Shown here in pieces: positions 20,172-31,200 of a DNA stretch of 64,000 nt. The notes under the pieces are model-generated. The model saw only the letters and a program-made list of their open reading frames with translations. It made no database searches and was not told where the DNA came from. The position numbers and the translations under genes were made by a program. Origin of the DNA: Spisula solida. Lineage: Eukaryota; Mollusca; Bivalvia; Venerida; Mactridae. Every line of letters begins with the position of its first letter. Position 1 is the first letter of the stretch. The stretch spans positions 35,257,822 through 35,321,821 of the forward strand of contig OX365955.1 of assembly GCA_947247005.1 (NCBI GenBank), given 5' to 3'.

Positions 20172-22980
20172 GCTTCATATAAAAAGAAACAAGAAGAAAA
20201 ACAGGAAGAAAAATTAATATCTCAAATAAGCTCTCTTGAAAAACAACATAATATTGACTACCCATTGTTAGAAACTAAAAAGCATGATTTAAACGAACTC
20301 AGAACAAAGAAGATGCAGGGTGTTTTTATTAGATCTAGAGCAAAATGGATTTCTGAGGGAGAAAAGCCATCCAAATATTTTTGTAATTTAGAAAACAGGC
20401 ATTACATTTCAAAGGTTATGAACTCGTTATACTCTTCTTCGGGTATCTTACTTCAAAGTCAACAAGATATATTAGATGAAGTGGCTAAACACTATAAAAC
20501 ATTGTACTCGTTAAGAGAATGTGAAAATTTTGACCCCGAAACCTTACTTCATGATATAGAATCCCCCAAATTGACTGAAGATGACAAAAACTACCTCGGA
20601 AATCATTTAAACTCAAGTGAAATGTTGGCATGCCTTAAGCGCATGTCTAATGACTCATCACCTGGCAGTAGTGGTTTTACATCAGCTTTATTTAAATTCT
20701 TTTGGAAAGACATCGGTCAATTTTTAGTCAGATCTATCAATTATGCATTTGATTCCGGTGAATTATCTTACACCCTTAAACAAGGTGTAATAACTTGTAT
20801 ACCTAAAGGTGGAAAGGACAAACAATACATAAAAAATTGGCGTCCAATCTCTTTACTCAATGTTTCGTACAAAATAGCGTCTGCATGCATTGCACAACGC
20901 CTGAAAACTTTTTTACATAAACTTATCAGTGAAGACCAAACTGGCTTTTTGTCAGGTAGATTTATAGGTGATAATATTAGACTAGTATATGACATAATGC
21001 AGTTGACGGAAGAACAAAACATACCGGGAATTATATTACTAATTGATTTTGCTACTGCATTTGATTCTGTCTCATGGTCTTTTATGTATAAGGTATTTAG
21101 CTATTTTAATTTAGGTGAAAATTTTATCAAGTGGGTAAAACTGTGTTAACATTAATGGACATATGTCAGACTGGTACAATATTGAACGAGGCTGTCGTCA
21201 GGGCGACCCCCTATCCCCTTACATTTTCATTCTTTGTGCCGAAATACTTGCACTACTAATGAAAAACAACATTAATATCAAAGGAATAACTATATATAAT
21301 ATTGAATTCCTCTTATCACAATATGCAGACGACACTTCTATCATGCTAGACGGGTCTGAAAAATCTTTACAAAACACTATGGAAACGTTAAAATTCTATG
21401 CAAAAATATCTGGTCTAAATATTAATATTGAAAAAACAAAAGTTTTATGGATAGGTTCGATGAAAGGTTCAGATGTTAGATTTTGTCCTGAGTATGAGCT
21501 GTTATGGGAAACGGAAAGTTTCAAGCTCCTGGGAGTCGATTTTCCAATTGACCTTAATGATGTAACTGATGCTAATTACTCTTCAAAAGTAGAAGATATT
21601 AAAAGTCTTTTCACACATTGGTCAAAAAGAATACTTTCGCCAATTGGTAAAAATGTAGTGATTAAAACGCTAGCGTTGTCTAAAATTAATCATCTTATAT
21701 TAAGTCTACCTAACCCAAATTCCAATACCATTAAACTAATCCAAAATGCATTCTTTAAATTCCTTTGGAATTCTGGACCGGACAAAATAAAAAGAAATAT
21801 CATTACCCAAAAATACGAGAATGGAGGCATTAGAATGGTAAACTTAGAGTTATTTATAACGTCTTTAAAAATGACTTGGATACGGAGACTTATGTTATAT
21901 AACACAAAATATTTTAAACTAGTCACAACAATGTTCCCTTTTATGTCGACGTTCGACAAGTTTGGAGACATTTACTTAAAAAACAATATTCCACTTGTAA
22001 GAAACCAATTTTGGAAGAATGTTTTTGAAGGGCTTATAATTCTTATGAAGCAACATCCACAAAATTGGCACGATTTTTGCTCTCAGCCAATATGGCACAA
22101 TTCAATGTTTAAAGTTGGTGGGAATAGTATTTATTATCCCAGATTTGTAGAAGCTGGTGCGATTTTTGTTAACGATTTTCTTGATAGAAACGGTGCTTTG
22201 TTATCCTTTAATGACTTCTTATCCAAATACAATATTAATACCAATTTTCTTCAATATCAGAATATTACAGGCGCCATCAGGAGATTACTTGCACAAATGA
22301 ATTTTCATCACCTGGCTGTAAATGAAGAAAATCCACTACAACCATTCTGCGTAAAAGTGCTTCTTAAACAAAGTAAAGGTTGTAGAAACATTTACGACTT
22401 ATTAAATTCTAAGAATTATGAAGCAAACTCAAAGTTAAAATGGATCAACGAACTGAATGTGAATGCAGATTTCAATTGGAAATATAGTTACAAATCACCA
22501 TTTAACATAACAACAGATCCAAAATTACAATGGTTTCAATTCAAAATCAACCACCGCATTCTTGGTACTAATCATCTTTTATACAAAATGGGAATTAAAA
22601 CAAGCAATATGTGTTCTTTTTGTAACAACCAAAGCGAAACTCTAAAACATCTCTTCTGTGACTGTCACCATTCTTCTGCTTATTGGGAAGAAATTAAACG
22701 ATGGATCAATACTAAATGTCCCGAGACCAGTACTAACTGGACGACATTAGACTTACTTTTAGGGAACGATAAAATCGATAAAGCCACAACATATATAATT
22801 ACATTAGCCAAGTATAATCTATACCGTTGCAAAATTTTGAACATCTCACTTTCAGTTAATATATTAAAGAATCAGGTCAACTTACTCCTTAACACAGAAT
22901 TATACATCGCCAAAAAAAAAAACAAAGTATCAAAGTTTGACAATGATTGGAAAAACTATTCACCTTTGATCACAAATTAA
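20172..22980 (+). pseudogene. reverse transcriptase and CCHC domain of L1/Tx1-type element (broken)
   Basis: After the TAG at 20169 the frame continues through 'FIRSRAKWISEGEKPSKYF', 'SPGSSGFTSALFKFFW', 'GVITCIPKGGKD', 'NWRPISLLNVSYKI', 'DQTGFLSGRFIGDNI' and 'LLIDFATAFDSVSW' (first catalytic Asp). A frameshift near 21149 moves to the 605-codon frame from 21163 with 'RGCRQGDPLSPYIF' and 'QYADDTSIM' (YADD at 21322-21333). The C-terminal CSFC...HLFCDC motif (C-x2-C-x8-H-x4-C, from 22612) is the zinc-knuckle-like end of L1-group RTs. Stop at 22978-22980. Confidence 0.88.
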
Positions 22981-23141
22981 ATCTTATTTATGTGACAAAT
23001 AATACCCAGTTTACTCAACACTGCAAACTCTCTCCTTAATGTTCACCTTTATGCCTTGTCTAAACATTAATATTCTGTAAATCATGAATTATGAATGTAT
23101 ATATATATATGAAATAAACGGGGTTACCCTTACGGGGCCCG

Positions 23142-23173
<32 letters not shown>
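22981..23173 (+). other. 3' UTR and 32-nt poly(A) of L1/Tx1-type element
   Basis: A 3' UTR of about 160 bp contains AATAAA at about 23113 and a GGGGTTACCCTTACGGGG stretch with short inverted GGGG/CCC segments. An uninterrupted run of 32 A (23142-23173) follows. Confidence 0.85.
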
Positions 23174-23174
<1 letters not shown>

Positions 23175-23184
23175 ATTTTTAACG

Positions 23185-24299
23185 ACTTGGAGAATTCGAC
23201 CAGTGTCAAGTGACTGTTTATTCTCCGTATGACCACGCATGTTAATTAAATGTATATGACACTCTATATTAACTTATGTAAAAGGGGTAAACTTGGTGTC
23301 GCTCACACATATATCGATCGGCCGATTAATGCTTTAAAAACAAGTTTTACATTTTATAAAACCTTAAAGTATTACTTTTTAAAACAAGCTTTAATGAACA
23401 AAATCGATCGAATATTAAATTAATAATTGATGATTTGCGACCGTTGATTGAATTTTTATTTGGTATAAAACGGGATATTTTAAACTTACTTTTACGCGGA
23501 ACGGATTCTTACTCGTCGCCGTGGATTTAATAATTAGGGTATCGTGTTGAATGTTGTCTACAAGAGAAACATATATCTCTGCTTCATTACAAGCTTTAAA
23601 TATTCAAAATCGGATAATAGATTATTATAAATTATTATAAATTATGAGGTCTTATATAAACCAGGGTAGAAATTGACTAGTGCGTTGAACGCTTACCGCG
23701 GTAACATTGTTAATCGGCCGATCGATATGTACGTAGAACTATTTCAGTTCCCCCCACCAGCTATATATAGCATCAATGTTTGTATACAACATAATTAGGT
23801 CATCGTCTGCAATGTGCAGCGGCGGAGTGATTTACATACGTTACAGTATACGATTGAAAACCGTGGGAACTATTTTAGATTCCCGCCACCAGTGAGAACA
23901 TTCTTTGTTAGTAGAAATATAGTCCGTTGCGGAATGATTTGCTATAAATATCCTCTAAAAATAAAAGTCTGATATAATTGTTGGTCTTAATATAAGTAAA
24001 TGTTGGTAATGTAAACAAATCAGGTCCAATGATACGTGTAACCTGTGTTGCATGCTAGTAATATTGTTCAAATCATAGAACTATTTATTTGCCGAGGCCT
24101 AATGCGTTAAATTGGTCGTAAGCTGAAAAGTGGTAATATCATTGTGTGGCGTTACGCCACACAAAAATGAGACATGTCTTCGCCAATGTCTTTTGATGTT
24201 CGTAGAAGTTGTTCCTGTAATTTTCTGCCGTTATATTTTACACAGTCGGTCATTTCTTTACGCTACTCTCGAATTTTTCATGACGTTTACGTCGAGACG
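23185..24299. other. no gene seen; short repeated phrases and a palindrome
   Basis: AT-rich. 'GAACTATTTCAGTTCCC' with 'CCACCAG' (23736-23761) has a diverged echo at about 23868-23892, and CGGCCGATCGAT-like words appear twice. No coding content that I can support. Confidence 0.4.
24142..24164. repeat. perfect 11-bp palindrome
   Basis: TTGTGTGGCGT, one central T, then ACGCCACACAA. No neighbouring copy was found. Confidence 0.7.
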
Positions 24300-24354
24300 A
24301 TAACCACATGTTTTGGTGTATGTATTAAGTATTGTGTTATTCGCTAGTGAAGTG

Positions 24355-24480
24355 ACCTGGGTACTATTTTATCAAAGCACTTACGGAAATCTTTAAGGTA
24401 CGTTCAAATTTAAATTCTTCATAATTCTTTTACAACTACAAAATGGGGGAAATGGAGTTGCGATACTAATAATGATTCAG
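24355..24480 (+). mobile_element. MITE family 2, partial copy
   Basis: 'GACCTGGGTACTATTTTATC' through 'TTTAAATTCTTCATAATT' matches the left two thirds of the complete copy at 36861-37104. The right end is missing or diverged. Confidence 0.6.
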
Positions 24481-24550
24481 TTAATCAACTCATACAGACT
24501 TATCTGTCCCGAGTTTACAGTTGACAAAGAATTATGTTTTTGTGTATGTA

Positions 24551-25292
24551 CACTTAACAAATCTTATAAGTGTGCATGTGTATATATTACCCATAACTCA
24601 CCCAATACATCTTTGATCTTGCTGAAATTTTCCACATACGTAGCTTGGATAAGTGAAATTACAATTGAATTGATTTTATTACAATCTAATAACATGTTTT
24701 ACAAGTAGAATAAACAAATGATGACATCAGCAAAAGCTAATGTCACACGTTTTTGTCGTGTGTTCATCGGGTGTTTGTTATGTTGTTAATGCAGCTATCA
24801 GTCCTCTTTGCTGATAAAGTTCATGTTCGAGTGTATGTTGTTGTCACGGAGACAGAAACAAAGTAAACAATCATAAGAATAAAGCTCAATTTAGGTTTAT
24901 AATTACTCACTATTTGCATTAAAAGTCGATTTTTGACGAGTTACCTCCCTTTGACCATATAATATAGTGTAATTTTAAAGGGTAATAACCACCATGTTCT
25001 TGAGTGAAAAATCACATTATTTTGTGTTTTTTTTTAATGTGACGATATATCGAAAATTATAATTGACGATACATAAATATAGTTTACACATACGCGTCAA
25101 TTTCTCGTGCATTTTACGTGTTTTGATGTTTCATGGTTCATCGAACCGCTGTATTTAATTTTGAGGAAAAAACTTTATTACTCCAATCATCTGTTATTCA
25201 ATAGCATGTACACAAAATTTCATGCAGATATACTCATAAATAAAAAAGTTATAAGATAAAAACATGTGCACACTTATAAGATTTGTTAAGTG
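24551..25292. mobile_element. 742-bp TIR element flanked by TA
   Basis: The left end CACTTAACAAATCTTATAAG at 24551 is the reverse complement of the right end finishing at 25292, and the first 26 positions are identical. TA occurs at 24549-24550 and 25293-25294, which fits a Tc1/mariner-type TA duplication. Each end is itself partly palindromic (CACTTA...TAAGTG). No transposase frame, so it is non-autonomous. Confidence 0.75.
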
Positions 25293-25550
25293 TATTGTTT
25301 TGTGTTATTCATTGTTTTGTGTTATTCTATAGCTGCAACTTGCTTTTATGTATGTACTATGTGATGTGTACGGTATACATGTGAGTCCTGTGTCAGTGTA
25401 TGTATTTACAAATGTGTCCTCATGTTTTCTTGTGTGTATATATTGTAATGAACACCTCAGATGAAAGTCTCTTCTCCTAGTTGTTTTTATGACGTATATC
25501 CTGAATGCACTCAAAACTTTGGTTGCGCACATTCGTTGAGCTAAACGATA

Positions 25551-25585
25551 CTATAAAATCGCACAGGACAGGCAGCACTAAGGCA
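25551..25585 (+). repeat. dispersed short motif, copy 1
   Basis: 'AAATCGCACAGGACAGGCAG' followed by CACTA, a variant of a motif (consensus CGGACAGGGAAGGCAGCACT) found six times in the window and often close to tandem arrays. Confidence 0.5.
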
Positions 25586-25950
25586 CACTAAGGAACACAC
25601 AAATAACGAAAAGTCACAGACCACTAGTACAAGTCATAACAACTTCTATTAAAGTGAACAGCAAAACTGATACTAAACATCTACGTAGCAATTCGTTATA
25701 TTGAGCAATAATCAAAATGGACACCATTCATCTTTCAATCGTAGTTATTTCCCTTGAAACAGTTTAGGTGTGTTACTTCATGTAAGATAATTGTTTGGTA
25801 GCCATTGAGATAGACCACCGTTTGATCAAACTTAGGACTACGGCTTCATTATTACCTCGGTCACAAATCCAATCCGATCGCCGTCCGTTGAACTACCGGG
25901 TACTTTTTGACTACTAGTAGTCAAGACGGACATTCTATATGCCTAAGCAT

Positions 25951-26036
25951 CAGGGTACTGTTTTATCAAAATCTTACGGGAATAGTAAACTTGCGTCAAG
26001 TTATCTTTAATTGCAAATTGATTTGTGACCCAGGTA
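25951..26036. mobile_element. MITE family 2, end fragment
   Basis: CAGGGTACTGTTTTATCAAA equals the right end of the 36861-37104 copy in reverse, and the fragment closes with 'GTGACCCAGG'. It is short and internally deleted. Confidence 0.5.
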
Positions 26037-26364
26037 TATGAGGACCATACAATTACTTACCACATGTGAGTAGAAAATGGGATGAATATATCGATTAAAT
26101 GTATTAAATTTATATATTCTAATGTTGATGCTAGGTAACTTTTTAATTGCTAGCTAAGCCCTCGAAAATGATTATCATTGACTCAGTATATTGAATTTAG
26201 AATAGTACACAGTTAAGGCGGATATAAAATGAATTGAATTCAACCAATGAAAATTAGTATAAAACTTTACAATTTCTTTCCACCAATAAAATTAAAGGTG
26301 ACTCGTTCATGTAACCATTGAAAATTAAGATTTTATTGCTGGTGTAATAAGATATCGAACAGTA

Positions 26365-26664
26365 TTGCACCTATCAATGTTTTCCCCCAGGGGGGGGGAG
26401 CGGCGGGCATACACGGGACTTTTGACAGAAGGCTGTTCCCGATAGGTGGGACTTTGACAGACCGAATGGTGCCGAGTCCCGGGAAATTTTTACTTTGGCC
26501 GAAATTTTGATCCCGGGTGGTATGTAAAGCATCTCCCAGTGAGGGATTTTGACAAATTGCCCTTGCTCTAGGGTGGGAGTTTAGACTTTGAAAAAGTAAA
26601 AATGTCAAATTCCCCTGGGTCAGCCCGCCGCCCCCCTCCTGGGGGAAAACATTGATAGGTGCAT
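26365..26664. mobile_element. MITE family 3, ~300 bp with G/C-rich TIRs
   Basis: The left end 'TTGCACCTATCAATGTTTTC' followed by CCCCAGGGGGG is mirrored at the right by CCCCTCCTGGGGG, 'GAAAACATTGATAGGTGCA'. The inverted arms run about 40 bp. The inside is markedly more GC-rich than the flanks, with a repeated 'GACTTTGACAGA'-like phrase. A 91-codon minus-strand open frame through it is regarded as chance. Confidence 0.8.
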
Positions 26665-28115
26665 AAATGTTTCCTTAAACACATGTACTAGTAAATGAAA
26701 GGATTCCAAATGCGCGATGATAAATTAATTAAATTAAAATCTAACTTCAATCAATGATAGATATAAAATGCATAATTACTCAATCAATTACGATAAAATA
26801 AATGAGCTCCCTGCTATGGTACAAAAGAGTCGGTCTCCCCGAAATGCATGGACTGTCCAAATTAAACATATAACGTCGATTCAAAATACATGTATTTCAC
26901 AAGATGGGTTTGCATTGGTTGACCAGGTCACAATTGTTTATGATTTTATTTCAATTAATAGTGATAAATTTGTTACAAGCTGCATTTGGACGATAGAATA
27001 CAGTTACATGATTCAAGTGCTGAGGACGGATAGGATTGGATGCCCTGTTTGTATCAATGTCATCTCAACAGAACATATCAACATCTTTATATCTCTGATT
27101 GCCCCTCACTCTTACTAAGTATGGATAATTGATAAATAATTAAAATCCGATAATGGATATGAAACTTGCACTTAAATATATTTTCCGCTAAGTTAAATTG
27201 TGATGAATAAAGCAGTTTTGCTATTCAAATGATTTGGTTGAATTTATGACATTGTGAGTGTATGAATTACATTACATTCGTTTAAAATAATCATGTGAAC
27301 AAAGTGTGAATCACATATTGTTCAAATCCATTTGTCACGCCGTCTTTCAGAAATCTTAATCATTCCGTTACTTTTTCACGTGATTATGTTTTCGTATGCG
27401 ATCGCCTTTTATATTTCGTTAGCGTTTTGAGTTTTTGCAAAGCATTGTTCTGTGGTGTGGTACGTCATTTCCAGTCACACGCCGCATATAATATAAACAA
27501 ACAATTTTATCTCGATTCCCATGTTATCTGTGTACGGGGATTTGGCAATATCAGTCAATCATAAAATATCCCGGAGCTTGGTGTCATGAATGGAGCAAAA
27601 TATCACATACTGGTCCATTAGAAACATAAAAGGCCAATCTGGAATCGATATCAGATGATACAATAACGCATGGTTAGATGGCCTCATAAAAAAATAATAA
27701 CAAATCGGACAGGGAAGGCAGCACTCTAAAACATCGGCAGCAAAAGAAAGACACAAAAGAAGAAACACAAACCACAGGTATAAGCCATCAAAAAAAACTA
27801 CAAAAAATGAACAAGAACAAATGGACAACATGAAGACGACATCACACTCGGAGTACAAGGATCATGCAATCTGAGTTCACCAATGAGAGGGTCAGAAGTA
27901 GCCAAGTCTAGCTATGAAAATGGTCAATCCATCAATTGTATGTTGCTCAATTGTACATTGTCAACGCATTTATTGAATAAATATTGTCAAGGGCAAAATA
28001 TACTTGGGTTAAGGTTATAAGCATATTAAAAGGAGGAAATGGGTCGCACTTATCTTAAATAGAAGCCCCCTTCCCCCTGAAACATGTTCGCGTTTACAAT
28101 ATTAGTTTTATACAG
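26665..28115. other. no gene assigned
   Basis: A 116-codon open frame (26768-27118, +) is the longest in this stretch. It starts in AT-rich sequence and shows no recognisable domain, so it is not called. The short motif 'AAATCGGACAGGGAAGGCAG' lies at 27702. The remainder is featureless to my reading. Confidence 0.35.
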
Positions 28116-28218
28116 CACAGGCATAAGAAATTGACATCCCCAATTTTTTCAGTCTATTCACTGAAAAAATTGGAAATGTCAAAACTCCGATTTTGTGATA
28201 TCATTTCTTATGCCTGTG
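28116..28218. repeat. nested palindrome, possible small TIR element
   Basis: CACAGGCATAAGAAAT at 28116 and ATTTCTTATGCCTGTG ending at 28218 are inverted. Inside, CCAATTTTTTCAGT and ACTGAAAAAATTGG form a second stem around CTATTC. Total 103 bp. This could be a minimal MITE or a cruciform-forming palindrome. Confidence 0.7.
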
Positions 28219-28878
28219 TACAGTTACCATGTTTGGTTAGAAAACAATGTACATGTTTAGTACCGGTATCGGAACTACACTTGTTGCTTAAACATGCATG
28301 TAAAGACAAACATCAAACTATGTTTTGTATCATTGTTCATTTAAAAGAATACACCACACAGTTATCTGTTCATCTCAAACAATTCAGCTATTCAACTGAA
28401 TCGCAAGCTTCCATTGTAAATGTAAAGTAGCTGAAATAAGCCTTTATAATTATAGATTCTACATTTTTAACCTTGATCTAGTGTGTCTAATTGCGCATTT
28501 ACTTCGTGCGAGCTGTCGATTGTACAATGTAGATATCGTTTAATTATGTATACAATTTAATATCGTGGCGAACGAGTGTTTGTCCGTACGTCCGTCTGAA
28601 AACTCTTGCAACATCTACAATGGCATCGGAACATTTCGAAACTTACCCGAATCATTACATCTGCTATGTAGATGTGAGGTGAGGCGCTAATTTCAATTCT
28701 ATCCCGTCCAAGCCAATCTGGGTTATTGCCCTTTTATATTCACTAGTTATATAGTGCAGGCTATGCGAAATTTAACACCCGTTCTCATGTTGTATGTGTT
28801 ATGTCAGTTCTCGTTTAGGTTTCCGAGATAGCTTCGAGGTTTTTAGACGAACAAGAGGAATATTCCTAAATAAAAAGA

Positions 28879-29049
28879 TAATACAGTAAAGTTCCGCTAA
28901 TAAGACCACTTTCATTCTTTTGAAATCATGCAGATTTTTGCCAGGTCCCAAAGTATTAAATAGAGAACAAAAAAGGTCCGCTAATAAGACCGATTCGCTA
29001 TTAAGACCACCTTTTTGACTGGTGGTTTTAGTTAAAATTAACTGTATTA
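28879..29049. mobile_element. possible small TIR element (171 bp)
   Basis: TAATACAGT and ACTGTATTA bound a segment in which 'GTTCCGCTAATAAGACCAC' and 'GGTCCGCTAATAAGACCG' repeat. The 'CTAATAAGACCAC' wording resembles ends of some DNA transposons I recall, but the inverted ends are only 9 bp. Confidence 0.35.
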
Positions 29050-29097
29050 AGTCAGACAGGGAACGCAGCACTTATGGCAAGCCAAAAGTCCAATAAT

Positions 29098-29900
29098 TGC
29101 GTAAACCCATGTTCAAGGTCGTAAAACTAGGTTTTACGGTCGATAAACTAGGTTTTACGAATGTCAACCCATATTTTCGAGCGAAAACATAGGATAACGT
29201 CGTAAACCATAGTTCATGCCCGTAAACATAGGTTCACGTTCGTAAACCTATGTTTACGGTAGAAAACATGGGTTGTAGTTCGTAAACTATGGTTTACGAG
29301 CGTGAACCAAGGTTTACCAGCGTAAACATAGGTTAATGGTCGTAAACATAAGATAACGACCGCAATATGTAGTTAAAACCTAGTTTATCAAACGTAAAAC
29401 TAAGATTTTCAAATCAACTATGAATTTAGGGCGTAGGCTAAACATGGGTTTACGGACGTAAACCTATGTTAACGAGCGTGAACCTATGTTTACGAACGTG
29501 AACCTTTGTTTACGAACGTTAACTCATGTTTTTGAACGTGAACCATAGTTCACGGGCCTGGCATGTATTTCTTTTGTCTAATTATTACGTGAACCATGGT
29601 TTACAGTCGAAAAACTAGGATTAACGATCGATAAACTAGGTTTTTCAAACCTAAATGAATATAAGCTGTTTTTTCGATCGAAAACATAGGATAACACCGT
29701 AAACTATAGTTCACGCTCGTAAACATAGGTTCACGTTAGTAAACCTATATAGACGGTAAAAAACATGGGTTGTAGTTCGTACATAGGTTCACGCTCGTAA
29801 ACATAAGATAACGACCGTGAACCATAGTTTACGGACGTGAACCCATGTTTTCGAGCGTAAAACCAGGTTTATCGAATTGTATCTATGATTTTCGACCAGT
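29098..29900. repeat. 800-bp array of 20-bp palindromic units
   Basis: Units such as CGTAAACATAGGTTCACGTT and CGTAAACCTATGTTTACGGT follow one another at exactly 20-bp steps (clearest at 29221-29360). Within each unit the half CGTAAAC faces GTTTACG, so every unit is nearly self-complementary. The stretch 29163-29300 is echoed at about 29670-29790, showing a higher-order duplication of about 500 bp. Many units carry substitutions. No coding content. Confidence 0.85.
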
Positions 29901-31059
29901 ATCTATGATGTACGAGCAAAGCCAATTAAAACATCGTATTTCCCAAATGGGAATCAAGAAACTCGAAATGTTTCTAAGAAGACAAAATGGTGGACTAGTT
30001 TTGTTTTCTCCTTGCTATTTTGGCATTGTTTGGACCTAGTCATTCTCCGCTCCCGAACAGAGTTGAGCGTTCCACGGTACCAACACTAAATGACTTCTTC
30101 GAGGAAGTTTCCAAATTACTGCATGATCTGCAACGGTTTATATGTGGAAATGACCTCGCAATCGGATCATTGGATGGTCATGTTGTGACAGTGTTTGAAA
30201 ACGCCCTTGACAGGTTACAAATAGTCATGAGGCATGTCAACCGAATCAGATATAGGATATGTACACAGAGTTTCTTAACGTATACTAATTAAGAACAAAC
30301 AAATAAAAATTATGACTATATGAAGGGTTACACATAGTATATATATACGCTTACATGGACCAACGTTAACAAATAGCTAGAACAATTTACGGTGATCCTC
30401 GCATATAGCATGCAAACCCATGTCTGCAATCATGTCCAATATAGCAGAGCATTGCTGGTTATGGTGTCAGAAATTAATAGATCTAGAGTTTACATAAAGA
30501 TCTCGTCTAGATCTCTCCTCTTTATGCCATTTTTCAAAATACAGATTTATATCGCTACGATGCAGTCTTCAACGACATAGCTCTACAAAAGGATTTATGA
30601 AACTACTAGAAGCTAGAAATAGAATTCGCTGACACCGGTTGACTAGAAATAGTAGAATCTATGGTTTATTATGAAACAACATGTCTATATACACGGGTCT
30701 AACATAAGCGTAGCAATAATAAATATGAAACAGTATAGGCCTACACTGGATGAAAAGTTACGTTTAAGTAACAACTAAACGTAGTGTAAATGTAATTATT
30801 CTCCATATTTAAACATATTTTATCACGCATAAGTATAATTTATTTTCCGAAGTTAAGTTACATGTAATATTGAAATTAAATGAAGTATTTAAGCTCGGTT
30901 TACATTTATTTAAATTCGGAATATAATTCAACTTAAATGTAATGTTTCTCAACGTTTTTGCGATTTTTATACACCATTCAATTTTGGCGGGACATATTAT
31001 GTGAAACCCCATGGCAGACGGGCTGGTGGCGTTCGGTGACGTGTCTAGCTGTCTAATCC
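29901..31059. other. no confident gene; one possible exon
   Basis: Apart from the candidate exon at 30020-30292, nothing recognisable is seen. It is AT-rich with TATATA words near 30345. Confidence 0.4.
30020..30292 (+). CDS. candidate exon of unknown protein (tentative)
   Basis: An open frame of 90 codons with nucleotide composition richer in G+C than its surroundings. The translation looks protein-like ('LNDFFEEVSKLLHDLQRFIC', 'ENALDRLQIVMRHVNRIR'), with spaced hydrophobics as in helices. I do not recognise the family. No clear splice sites or neighbouring exons, so the start is arbitrary. It could be a host exon, part of an unrecognised transposon protein, or chance. Confidence 0.2.
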   Translation: MALFGPSHSPLPNRVERSTVPTLNDFFEEVSKLLHDLQRFICGNDLAIGSLDGHVVTVFENALDRLQIVMRHVNRIRYRICTQSFLTYTN

Positions 31060-31200
31060 ATACTACATCATGTACAGGTGTTTGTGCTTTATAGTGCTCG
31101 GAAAAGGCTTGCCGTTGAAATACAGCGACTATTAACATACATTATTGGTAATTTGAAGCGATTTTCCGCAAAAATGACAAATGATTGAAATGGTACTCTA
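31060..31200 (+). repeat. inverted dispersed repeat, partner at 34300-34440
   Basis: 'TACAGGTGTTTGTGCTTTAT', then 'GAAGCGATTTTCCGCAAAAA' and 'TTGAAATGGTAC', is matched in reverse at 34300-34440 with moderate divergence. The two copies flank a 3.1-kb segment holding HINE copy D and a SINE. Confidence 0.6.

Larger units (their letters stand above)
18347..23184 (+). mobile_element. L1/Tx1-type non-LTR retrotransposon with TSD and poly(A)
   Basis: The 11-bp CATTTTTAACG at 18347-18357 recurs at 23174-23184 directly after the poly(A), which makes it the likely target-site duplication. The element is then 18358-23173, about 4.8 kb. It contains a repeat-bearing 5' region, an APE endonuclease, RT, a C-terminal CCHC domain, a short 3' UTR and A32. 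No separate ORF1 is found in the 870 bp before the endonuclease. Three frameshifts and two stops break the protein, so it is not autonomous. Assignment to the L1/Tx1 side rests on RT motifs and the CCHC end. Confidence 0.85.
24300..25445. repeat. degenerate tandem repeat interrupted by insertions
   Basis: Units like 'TTTTGGTGTATGTATTAAG' and 'TGTGTTATTCGCTAGTG' (24300-24356) and 'TGTTTTGTGTTATTCTATAG' (25293-25445) match the 16735-17050 array. The two halves are separated by a MITE family 2 relic and a 742-bp TIR element. Confidence 0.55.

Noticed and set aside
26333..26608. 91-codon minus-strand open frame
   Set aside because: Lies across a GC-rich MITE with inverted ends; the frame has no recognisable protein content.
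26768..27118. 116-codon open frame
   Set aside because: No known domain, AT-rich, no splice context. Could be chance; left uncalled.
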